From an uncultured Actinomycetaceae bacterium (GTDB lineage Bacteria; Actinomycetota; Actinomycetes; Actinomycetales; Actinomycetaceae): a stretch of DNA of 64,000 bases. The stretch spans positions 50,717 to 114,716 of the forward strand of contig CABQJD010000006.1 of the NCBI GenBank assembly GCA_902464405.1, read 5' to 3'. The notes under the pieces are model-generated. The model was not told the DNA's origin, did no database searches, and was given only the letters and a program-made list of their open reading frames with translations. Each line of letters begins with the position of its first letter. Within the stretch, counting starts at the first letter, position 1. Shown piece after piece: positions 7,799 through 15,054 of the stretch. A program made the translations under genes and the position numbers.

Positions 7799-8450
7799 AA
7801 CGATACGGATTCTGCTTGCTGATGATGATCAGATCATCCGCGATGGTCTAGCGAACTTGTTGAACGCACAAGACGGACTCAGCGTGGCGGCGGTCGTAGC
7901 AGACGGGCGCGCGGCACTGCGCGCTATAGCGGAACGCTGTGTTGACGTGGCACTGCTGGATGTGGATATGCCGATCCTAGATGGGATCAGTACTGCGAAA
8001 GAGATTGGGCGACTGTATCCCGATATTGCGGTGGTGATGCTCACCGCGTTCGAGCATGAAGACTCTCTCGCGCAATCCTTGGCTAGTAACGTGCGCGGGT
8101 TCCTCACCAAAGACATACCTGCTACTGAGCTTGCCCAGTTAATCAGGCAAGCCCACGCCGGGCAGCAAGTGTTCGGACCGCGCCCGACCCAAATCCTGAC
8201 CAGCAGCTATCTCACAGCAGGTAAAAACGATCCCGCCTATGACGATTTCCGACAGAAAGTTGAACAGCTCCCAGACTATTTGCGTGCCGTGTTCGACCTG
8301 CTCATCCAAGCCCTGCCCAACAAAACCATCGCCCGCCAACTCGGCGTCACCGAAGCCACCATCCGCTCCTACACTTCCGAACTCTTCACCGCCACTGGCT
8401 TCACCAACCGCGGCGAACTCACCATCACCGCCATCAAAGCTGGATACTAG
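7791..8450 (+). CDS. LuxR/NarL-family response regulator
   Basis: The 219-residue protein has an N-terminal receiver domain with the acidic pocket DDD (11-13), the phospho-acceptor Asp57 in LLDVDMP, the conserved Thr of MLTAF and Lys of LTKD. A C-terminal LuxR-type helix-turn-helix follows (NKTIARQLGVTEATIRSYTSELFTATG). The start ATG 7791 follows GGGAG by 5 bases and overlaps the kinase gene. It is the obvious candidate to bind the paired CCGACA-N2-TGTCGG dyads in this island: these are symmetrical like NarL-type half-sites, and the nearest copy drives its own operon. Confidence 0.88.
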   Translation: MSETIRILLADDDQIIRDGLANLLNAQDGLSVAAVVADGRAALRAIAERCVDVALLDVDMPILDGISTAKEIGRLYPDIAVVMLTAFEHEDSLAQSLASNVRGFLTKDIPATELAQLIRQAHAGQQVFGPRPTQILTSSYLTAGKNDPAYDDFRQKVEQLPDYLRAVFDLLIQALPNKTIARQLGVTEATIRSYTSELFTATGFTNRGELTITAIKAGY

Positions 8451-8467
8451 CCTCACAACGAGAATGT

Positions 8468-8488
8468 CCGCCCGCATGAAGCGGGTGG
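8468..8488 (+). terminator. Hairpin after the response regulator gene
   Basis: An 8-bp stem CCGCCCGC/GCGGGTGG (8468-8475 with 8481-8488, one G-T pair) with loop ATGAA lies 17 bases after the stop. There is no U-tract, so efficiency is uncertain. Confidence 0.5.
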
Positions 8489-8558
8489 GCTCGAGCCAAA
8501 GCACACGCCCACCCACACACATGCCAGGATAATTGCGTCATCACGCCGCCTACCACAG

Positions 8559-8771
8559 CTATGGTGTATTCACTCTGGCGATAATCACGATAATGAAATA
8601 CGAAAACATTTCTGGCAGAGCAAAATTCATTAATAGCTCGCTCTTATGCTTGATGCTCACCGCCAAAGCAACCAGACAGCAATAGCGCCAAACCATCCAA
8701 CATAGGGAGCTCACTGCAAAATATTCGCGCACACGAACCATGCAGGTATCAGTGCATGCACTGCACCTCAT
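8559..8771 (-). pseudogene. Possible decayed membrane-protein fragment behind the orphan operator
   Basis: An open frame of up to 70 codons with two hydrophobic stretches lies downstream, in the expected direction, of the operator/promoter copy at 8880-8967. It has no usable ribosome site and no homology that I can see. A better-placed ATG at about 8838 with AAAGG upstream reads only 15 codons before a stop. The simplest reading is that a former precursor/membrane-protein locus was lost here and only its promoter and scraps remain. Confidence 0.25.
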
Positions 8772-8879
8772 CTCACAGCAAGTGACTAACTCTACCTGCC
8801 CGCGCTAAGGAAAGACCACCTGTTATAAGTTACATTCATGACCAACCTTTATTTGTAGGAGCGCCTATTCGTGATTGCT

Positions 8880-8967
8880 GGATCTGTCAGCAACACTTCA
8901 ATCAAAACATCACCACAGCAGCCCATAACACCCACATATGTGAGGGTCCTACCCTGATATTCGTCAG
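8880..8967 (-). promoter_or_regulatory. Orphan paired-dyad promoter, duplicate of the locus B promoter
   Basis: Dyads CCCACATATGTGAG (8931-8944) and CTGATATTCGTCAG (8954-8967) are again 23 bp apart. The flank CTTCAATCAAAACATCACCACAGC is identical to that at 10401-10424 in front of precursor B, so 8880-8967 and about 10390-10481 are a duplication. No intact gene follows on the minus strand. Confidence 0.65.
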
Positions 8968-8987
8968 TGCCTGATCATTCAATAGCA

Positions 8988-9026
8988 GTGCCCAGGTGGG
9001 GAGTAGTCTCACTCTCCACCCGGGCA
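8988..9026 (-). terminator. Hairpin terminator downstream of locus B
   Basis: GTGCCCAGGTGG (8988-8999) pairs with CCACCCGGGCAC (9015-9026), about 95 bases after the last gene of locus B. No U-run follows. Confidence 0.5.
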
Positions 9027-9119
9027 CATACTCCATCAAGAAACACAACCCTCAAGCAAGAATTGTTCCCTTTTGGGAGGGTCTCGGTCTGCGCCGCGAT
9101 TAATTGCTCACTACGAGGA

Positions 9120-9362
9120 TTATTCAGTATCGTCGCACGCATCCTGCTGCTTGCGCTCATAGAGCAGACTTAGAGCAACATAGGTAACAACTGATACGAC
9201 CATACCGACAATCAGAAAAGGAATCAGTGACTCAACTAAGGAATAAACTTGAGCACCAATGAACCCGTTACCGAACAGGGACGGCACTAGCGCGATAGCC
9301 AGTACACCAAGAGGTGTTACAGAGCAAATTGCTAACATTCTCTTCCACTTTTGCATAGACAT
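9120..9362 (-). CDS. Two-helix membrane protein, immunity candidate of locus B
   Basis: The roughly 80-residue protein has a basic N-terminus (QKWKR), two hydrophobic helices (about residues 9-30 and 43-68) and an acidic tail DACDDTE. The proposed ATG at 9362 lies 5 bases beyond the stop of precursor B (a second ATG at 9356 is equally possible), so translation is probably coupled. No family recognised. Position and size match the partner proteins in loci A, C and D. Immunity function is inferred. Confidence 0.55.
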   Translation of the reverse strand: MSMQKWKRMLAICSVTPLGVLAIALVPSLFGNGFIGAQVYSLVESLIPFLIVGMVVSVVTYVALSLLYERKQQDACDDTE

Positions 9363-9367
9363 TACAA

Positions 9368-10318
9368 TCACCAGTACCCGAAACATTTAACAACAGCGCC
9401 TATTGATGTTCCTCCGAGTGTGACGAGCCCACCGACGCATGCTGCACAAATAGCCTTCGAAAAAGTTGGTTCTGGAACTGCACAGGAGCCGCCACATAGT
9501 GACATGATAAGTGCAGCAGTGCCGGCGCTTACCCCAAGGGTAGCCGCAAGGCACGCGACAGCCTTGCCCCAAGACCGAGCCATTGGCTGGTCGGAATCAT
9601 CGCTACTTCCGGAGACGGTATTATCCTCAGATCCTGAGACGCTAAAGTCAAGATCCCCACCGTACACCATCTTGTCAAGTGACTTGTTTCCATTAATCCA
9701 CTGTGCGACATGAACCAACTCCGCATCTGATCTCCGCACTTGCGTTTCAGCATAGTTGGACACCTGTCCGTCAGGGGCATACACAACAGTGAAATTACTG
9801 ATTGGAAGCGAGTCAGTGATTGGCACTGTAACACTGTGATAAACCTCCTCATCCACCGGAATTGCGTAAACCAATGCTCGATCAAAAGCCAGTGACGATA
9901 TTGGAGTTGATAATATGACTCGCGAACTCTCCTGTAAAGCGCGTGTGTGGTCTACGAGGTATCTGGAAGTTTTATCAGAAACCGCTTTGAATACTAGCGG
10001 TGTCGCATCACCGCTAAGACAACTACTGTTCGAATTAGGTGCTGCATCCTGCGGTAAATCCACAACTGCAGATGCTTCGAGTTCCTGTATGCGCAAGGAA
10101 TCATCGTCAAGACGCAGTGAGAAAGGATTCGCTACGGATTTTTCCAGCATCTTGATTGCAGCATCATCTGCCTTCGACACGGATTCGATGCTCATAATAG
10201 ACCGTTCCGTCAAAGCGCTATTAGGTTCAAAGACCTTAGCAGAAGCAGTTCCTACTCCCACTAAGGAAAGCGCAAGCGTGAGCGCCCCAGCACACGCAGA
10301 TTGTACTAGTTTGTTCAT
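9368..10318 (-). CDS. Large secreted precursor B with Cys-rich hydrophobic C-terminus
   Basis: The start ATG 10318 has AAAGGAG 6 bases upstream (a longer frame to 10345 lacks one). The 316-residue product has a Sec signal peptide (cleavage about ASA|KV), then a roughly 210-residue soluble region with two Cys in a CLSGDATP context, an acidic Ser/Asp linker, and a C-terminal block of about 70 residues after PMARSWGK. That block is Gly/Ala-rich, hydrophobic and has six Cys (ACLAA, LCGGSC, ICAAC, KCFGYW). A large pro-region followed by a compact Cys-rich hydrophobic peptide recalls halocin C8-type precursors; this is a resemblance, not a demonstrated homology. Expressed from the operator at 10445-10481. 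Confidence 0.6.
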   Translation of the reverse strand: MNKLVQSACAGALTLALSLVGVGTASAKVFEPNSALTERSIMSIESVSKADDAAIKMLEKSVANPFSLRLDDDSLRIQELEASAVVDLPQDAAPNSNSSCLSGDATPLVFKAVSDKTSRYLVDHTRALQESSRVILSTPISSLAFDRALVYAIPVDEEVYHSVTVPITDSLPISNFTVVYAPDGQVSNYAETQVRRSDAELVHVAQWINGNKSLDKMVYGGDLDFSVSGSEDNTVSGSSDDSDQPMARSWGKAVACLAATLGVSAGTAALIMSLCGGSCAVPEPTFSKAICAACVGGLVTLGGTSIGAVVKCFGYW

Positions 10319-10389
10319 TTTCTTCTCCTTTACGTGTCTAACCAACCATGGCTGGCTTCTATTTCTAGGCGTGCTGACTTAGCACGGCT

Positions 10390-10481
10390 ACCAGATCTGC
10401 CAGCAGCTACTTCAATCAAAACATCACCACAGCGCCCCACAACACCGACACATGTCAGGGTCTTACCGTGATATTCGTCAG
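10390..10481 (-). promoter_or_regulatory. Paired-dyad promoter of locus B
   Basis: Dyads CCGACACATGTCAG (10445-10458) and GTGATATTCGTCAG (10468-10481), starts 23 bp apart; the gene-proximal one is the better match to CCGACA-N2-TGTCGG. A weak -10 (TGATGT/GATGTT) begins about 20 bases downstream of the proximal dyad, as expected for an activator-dependent promoter. About 130 bases separate it from the precursor start. Confidence 0.65.
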
Positions 10482-10487
10482 GGTGAA

Positions 10488-12092
10488 TCAAATAAACAGC
10501 AAACCCCGTCCGTCGTAGACTGACTCGGCGTCCTCGGAGCCGCTGTTTCTGATGGCACGGTCGAGCGCCATAATCAGGGCGACGATACCGTCAATCTTCT
10601 CCGTGCTCTTCTGCTTATCTGGCTTGATGTTTCCTGCAGGATCTTGGCGCACGGTAATGTTGTCAGCCATCCACGCGAGCACCGGGTGTCCACCGTGCGC
10701 CAATCGGCCTTCGAGTGCTAGTTTCATGAGTTCTTTGGAGGCGGGGCTCATGTCTTTGAAGCCTTGCCCGAAGGGAGCAACGGTGAAGCCGAGGCCTTCG
10801 AGGTTTTGGCTCATTTGGACTGCGCCCCAACGGCCATAAGCAATCTCGCGGATATCGAACCTGAGACCGAGTGGTTCGATGTCGTGCTCGATATGGTCGT
10901 AATGAACCACATTGCCTTCAGTGGTTTCCACATAGCCCTGCTTATGCCACAGATCGTAGGGGACGTGATCACGCGCTACGCGTAGATCCAATGTGTCTTC
11001 TGGGAGTCACAGCTTGGGCAGAATCCAATACGGCTCGTCAGGCTCCTCGGGTGGGAATACCAAAACGAAGGCGATGATATCCGAGGTGGATGACAAATCG
11101 AGTCCGCCGTAACATACCCTGCTCTCCAACGCCTGTTCGTTTACGGGTGCGGAGTTTTGGTTCCAGATGGTCATGGGCATCCAGCGCACTTCTTGCTTCA
11201 CCCACTGGTTCAGGCGCAACTGGCGGAACGAGTTTTCCTCGGCAGGGTTTTGCTTCGCGCTCTCGCAGGCGTCACGTACCTTTTCGATATTGACGGTGAT
11301 GCCGAGGCTGGGGTTGGCTTTCTTCCACACGGTCTCGCTCGTCCAGTCCTCGTCCATGCCTGCCCCGTAGATGACGGGATAGAACCTGGGATCGTTCTTT
11401 TTGCCGTTAATAATGTCGAGGGCTTTCTCGTGCTGCTCCCAACAAATACTGTGCATATCCGAGCCCGCTGTAGTGATCAAGAAATATAAGGGCTGGGTGC
11501 GAGCATCGCCACTACCTTTGGTCATCACATCAAATAGTTTGTGATTCAGCTGGGTGTGCAGCTCGTCAAAGACGACGCCGGAGATGTTGAAGCCGTGCTT
11601 GGAGTAGGCCTCAGCACTGAGGACTTGGTAGAAGGAGTTGGTAGGCGTGTAGATGATGCGTTTTTGGGAGCGCAGGATTTTCACTCGTTTCGCGAGGGGC
11701 GGGCACATTCGCACCATGTCCGCTGCCATCTCAAACACAATGCTGGCCTGCTGGCGGTCTGCCGCGCAGCCATACACTTCGGCACGTTCTTCGCCATCGG
11801 CGCACGTTAGCAACAATGCGACGGCAGCAGCCAGCTCACTCTTGCCTTGCTTCTTCGGAATCTCCACATAAGCAGTCGTGAACTGGCGGTATCCATCGGG
11901 TTTGAGGGTGCCGAAAAGGTCACGGATGATTTGTTCTTGCCAATCAATCAACTCAAACGGCCTGCCAGCCCAGCGTCCTTTCGTATGCGTGAGCGCTTGA
12001 ATGAACGCGACCGCATAGTCCGCAGCCCGCTTATCGTAATGCGAGGTCGGCAGAGCAAAGCGGGTTGGCTCGTAGCGTTCAAGGCGGCGCAT
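10488..12092 (-). pseudogene. Phage terminase large subunit with in-frame stop
   Basis: Residues before and after an in-frame TGA (11007-11009) form one continuous terminase large subunit: KKQGKSE is the Walker A region, VVFDELH the Walker B, TTAGSD motif III, and the nuclease half has YGGLDLSSTSD with its first catalytic Asp. The later half (HIEHDIEPLGLRFDIREIAYGRWG, MSPASKELMKLALEGRLAHGGHPVLAWMADN, KIDGIVALIMALDRAI) is the usual C-terminal part. The interrupted text reads PKL-stop-LPEDTL where families have a Trp, so a single TGG to TGA change explains it. Start taken at ATG 12092 (or TTG 12101, closer to GGAGG). No portal, capsid or integrase follows: an isolated remnant. Confidence 0.85.
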
Positions 12093-12127
12093 CGCTATCA
12101 AGGCACCTCCAATCACAAAGAAAGGAA

Positions 12128-12150
12128 AAGCCCAACCAGCGTGGGTTGGG
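12128..12150 (-). terminator. Intrinsic terminator between phage remnant genes
   Basis: On the minus strand AAGCCCAACC-cacgct-GGTTGGGCTT is followed by TTCC. It lies between the 110-residue phage-like gene and the terminase. A very similar GCCCAACC hairpin recurs at 12651-12670. Confidence 0.6.
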
Positions 12151-12172
12151 CTTAGCAGGTTGGTTATTCGTT

Positions 12173-12505
12173 TTAGGCGATGCGGTGCGGATAAGGTTCG
12201 CTCGCTCCGGGATTGTTGCGCATCCACACAGCCTTGGCTTTCAAAGCTGCGCGGCGCGAAGGTTGGGGTTTACCAACGTTTTCAAATCCATGCTCGGTGT
12301 AGCGTTTGAGCTGCCAGGTAGCGTCCACCTCGGTGATGTGCTTGTTGGTGGCGTCCTCAATCCCTGCCCGGTAGGCGCTCACTAATAGGTCGATTAGTTG
12401 GTCTTGGCTGGTTTCGAAGAAGTCTGCCTGTTCGGGGTTGATGTTTTCCTCGGCCAAAATCGTGCGTGCTATTTTCTCAATCGTGGTTTCTTTAACTCTG
12501 CCCAT
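12173..12505 (-). CDS. Phage-associated hypothetical protein, possible terminase partner
   Basis: The 110-residue hydrophilic protein has an acidic helical N-terminal half and a basic C-terminal half rich in Arg/Lys (QPSRRAALKAKAVWMRNNPGASEPYPHRIA). The start ATG 12505 has AAAGGAC just upstream. It immediately precedes the terminase large-subunit remnant on the same strand, which is where small terminase subunits or HNH proteins usually lie, but no HNH or helix-turn-helix motif is visible. I do not recognise it. Confidence 0.55.
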   Translation of the reverse strand: MGRVKETTIEKIARTILAEENINPEQADFFETSQDQLIDLLVSAYRAGIEDATNKHITEVDATWQLKRYTEHGFENVGKPQPSRRAALKAKAVWMRNNPGASEPYPHRIA

Positions 12506-12650
12506 GGCTTTGTCCTTTCAACTCTTCGTTGTTTGTGTATGTACATATAGCCATAGGTTTCGCTGCTTATCCAGTCGTTTTCCGCTATATTTCAACGAAA
12601 ACCAGAGACATAGATCTCTAGGGAAAAGTACTCGGTAGGCAGAAGAAAAG

Positions 12651-12670
12651 CCCAACCATATGGCTGGGCT
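12651..12670 (-). terminator. Intrinsic terminator after small phage-like gene
   Basis: On the minus strand AAGCCCAGCCATATGGTTGGGCTTTTC forms a short GC-rich stem followed by four T. It lies just after the gene at 12689-12892. Confidence 0.6.
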
Positions 12671-12688
12671 TCGCTGCTGGCTAGCTTT

Positions 12689-12892
12689 TCAGATCATTTG
12701 GTCGAGGGCGTCGTATTCGCGCTTGAGCCAGTTGTATTCCTGGGCGATGCATTTGAGGCGGAAGTGGTTCTTGCAGGCTCGTCCCTGCCGCTCGATCTGC
12801 TCGAGCTGGGCTTTGCGTTCACGCAGGATCATGATGCCCGCATCGCTATCGGTTTCCATCAGTCTCAGGTCTTTGTCGAATTTCGTGCTCAT
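12689..12892 (-). CDS. Small phage-like helical protein
   Basis: The 67-residue protein is charged and helical, with the core KAQLEQIERQGRACKNHFRLKC and YNWLKREYDALDQMI. ATG 12892 is preceded by AAAGGACAAGGGCG; a longer in-frame start to 12943 lacks a ribosome site. Its leader resembles that of the next gene (12505). Family unknown; placed in the phage remnant by neighbourhood. Confidence 0.5.
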   Translation of the reverse strand: MSTKFDKDLRLMETDSDAGIMILRERKAQLEQIERQGRACKNHFRLKCIAQEYNWLKREYDALDQMI

Positions 12893-13077
12893 CGCCCTTG
12901 TCCTTTCGCTACCGTGGTTGTTTCGGTATGTATATACAGCCATAGACCCGCACGCTTATCCAGTCGTTTTGGGGCTTATTTGCAAGGAAAAATAGCGATA
13001 TACATCTCTATTCAAGAAGCAGGGTTATGAGTGAGGAAAGCACCGCCAAGAGCGAGGATTTCCTGAGTTGAGCTGGT

Positions 13078-13290
13078 GTTAGTCAGTCACGTTGTAGGGC
13101 ACTACGTTGTAGACGTCGATATAGCGCAGTTCGTCGTTTATCATTGCTGCTGCTCGCTGGTAGCCCTCGGCTACTTTCTGAATCTCGTCCCCAGCAGGAA
13201 TAATATCGTCGGTAAATTCTAGTGAATACACTCCAGCTACTGCTTCTTTAAGTTTTAAAGGTCCTTGCTTAATCCAACCTGTCGTACTAC
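13078..13290 (-). pseudogene. Coding-like fragment without a start, downstream of the ABC genes
   Basis: A 70-codon open frame on the minus strand (core KLKEAVAGVYSLEFTDDIIPAGDEIQ, ending YNVVPYNVTD) has protein-like composition but begins right after a stop and has no ATG/GTG/TTG with a ribosome site near its beginning. It overlaps the last codons of the ABC gene by a few bases. I do not recognise it; it may be the tail of a gene whose 5' part was lost when the neighbouring operon was inserted. Confidence 0.3.
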
Positions 13291-15053
13291 TCAGCAGCTA
13301 TTTTCCAACCAGAAGCGGCTTGACGCTCATCCCAAAAATCTCGGTAAATCCCCTGGCAGCTAACCAATTGATCGTGGGTGCCAATCTGAGCCACTTGCCC
13401 CTGATTGTCTAGAACCACAATCTGGTCAGCTCGAGTAATCGTGTGGAGTTTATGCGCGATAACCAACATGGTGGATTGGCGTCGTAATACTTCGAAAGCG
13501 CGCAGCAGATTTGCTTCATTTTCGGCATCAAGAGCGCTGGTAGCTTCATCGAAGAGTACAATTGGAGCATTTTTTAAAATAGCGCGAGCAATTGAAACCC
13601 GTTGGCGTTCACCTCCCGATAATGCGCAGCCACCTTCACCAACATGCGTATCCCAACCATCGGGAAGTCGGTTGACAATATCATCGACACCCGCTAGCTC
13701 TGCCGCATGTAGTAGAGCCTCTTTGCTCGCATTGGAGTTACCGATGCGGATATTTGCTTCCAAAGTGTCATCGAAAAGATAGACATCTTGGAAAACCATT
13801 GAAATCTGGCTCATTAAATCTTCAGTCGTTAGTTCTCTAACATCTCGATCACCAACGAGTACTGCACCCGAGTTTACATCCCAAAAGCGGCAAATCAAGC
13901 GGGCAATAGTGGTCTTACCTGCGCCCGAGGGGCCAACAAGTGCGGTCATAGCGTGGGGAGCGATGGTGAAACTGACTTTGTTGAGCACCTGTTTATCTTT
14001 CCCATAAGAAAAATCAACCTCTCGAAGCTCAACTTGGTGAGGTGCGGGTTGGGATAGCGAGGTCTCCCGCTCGGGCAAAGGGCGCGCATCCAGTACTTCG
14101 TTGATAGTCGCCATTGTCGGTCCAACCGCCAGTAGCCCTGTTCGACAATTAGAAATAGTGGAAAGGTAATGAGTGATTTCCAAGCTTATCCCAATAACCG
14201 CCACCACTGCCAAGGGAGCAAGGCTTCCAGTAAAAGCAAGATGCACACTGGAAATAATCATTACTACGCAAATTGTTTGCGAAGCAATGCCACCGAGAAA
14301 ATTCCCGATGCATTCTACCCATAGTCGGCGAGTAGATCTGCGGCGATTTTCTGCTAAAGCCGTGGCCATTTGAGGGTAAATCGTCTGGTCACATGCACGG
14401 AGCATGGATTGGCAGGTAGAAAATTCTACGATCCGATCAGCTAGTTCAGTTGCCGCCGGAGCCGCGTAGGCGCTGGCCGCACTGTCGAGGTAGGTTAGTG
14501 CCCACATCAGAATCAGGTAACAGATTAGGCATAACGCAAAAATCGAGCCCAGGATGGGATACCACCAAAGCAGACCGGTAAGCAGTGTCAGCAAAGTGAC
14601 GGTGGCGGCGGATAGTTCCGTGAGCAAATGGGCACTCAGGTTTCCGAGGTCATTGACAGTAGCTGCCCCTAGGCGGGATAAACGCCCGGTAGTATCGGTG
14701 GAGAACCATCCTAGGGGCAGTTTTGCCAACTGATCCCCAACGCGGCGATGAACAGAGCGCATCACCGAAAAAGCGCCTTCGTAGGAGAAGCGATCTCGTA
14801 TGTAGATACTGATCGCCCCGATAATCGCCGTGACGATCAGGGTTAAGATCCAGGGGGTAGCGTTATGAGTGCTTTCTTCCTGCCTGCTAGCCCAGGTGTT
14901 TGCGAGCTGAATCAGCGCAAGTAAGCCTACCCCCTGCGCAATACCGCTGATAATCCTAGTTGCCCAGCTGATACTTCTGCTGTGATTTTGCGAGTTGGCG
15001 CTGAGTCGGAAATTTGTTCGAATTATGTCGATAGCTCCCATTGACTTATCCAT
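13287..15053 (-). CDS. ABC transporter, membrane plus ATPase domain (second half-transporter)
   Basis: The 588-residue protein fuses an exporter-type six-helix membrane domain (about residues 25-310) to an ATPase with Walker A GPSGAGKTTIARLI, signature LSGGERQRVSIARAIL, Walker B IVLFDEATSALD and switch His in VIAHKL. ATG 15053 follows the stop of the upstream gene by one base, with AGAGGA upstream. With the preceding gene it makes a YbtP/YbtQ-like heterodimeric pair. Such pairs, although of exporter fold, take part in siderophore import in several bacteria. Last complete gene of an iron-regulated operon starting at 19724. Confidence 0.88.
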   Translation of the reverse strand: MDKSMGAIDIIRTNFRLSANSQNHSRSISWATRIISGIAQGVGLLALIQLANTWASRQEESTHNATPWILTLIVTAIIGAISIYIRDRFSYEGAFSVMRSVHRRVGDQLAKLPLGWFSTDTTGRLSRLGAATVNDLGNLSAHLLTELSAATVTLLTLLTGLLWWYPILGSIFALCLICYLILMWALTYLDSAASAYAAPAATELADRIVEFSTCQSMLRACDQTIYPQMATALAENRRRSTRRLWVECIGNFLGGIASQTICVVMIISSVHLAFTGSLAPLAVVAVIGISLEITHYLSTISNCRTGLLAVGPTMATINEVLDARPLPERETSLSQPAPHQVELREVDFSYGKDKQVLNKVSFTIAPHAMTALVGPSGAGKTTIARLICRFWDVNSGAVLVGDRDVRELTTEDLMSQISMVFQDVYLFDDTLEANIRIGNSNASKEALLHAAELAGVDDIVNRLPDGWDTHVGEGGCALSGGERQRVSIARAILKNAPIVLFDEATSALDAENEANLLRAFEVLRRQSTMLVIAHKLHTITRADQIVVLDNQGQVAQIGTHDQLVSCQGIYRDFWDERQAASGWKIAAE

Positions 15054-15054
15054 T

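Larger units (their letters stand above)
12530..13015. repeat. Duplicated leader sequence upstream of the two phage-like genes
   Basis: Two similar blocks, about 12535-12625 and 12925-13010, both read TATGTACATATAGCCATAG-like sequence followed by CTTATCCAGTCGTTTT and an A-rich stretch ending near ATAGATCTCTA/ATACATCTCTA. Each lies directly upstream of a minus-strand gene, so the duplication copies a promoter/leader. Confidence 0.55.

Noticed and set aside
10488..10991. Separate hypothetical gene downstream of terminase
   Set aside because: It is in the same frame as the terminase and matches its C-terminal part; only a stop codon separates them.
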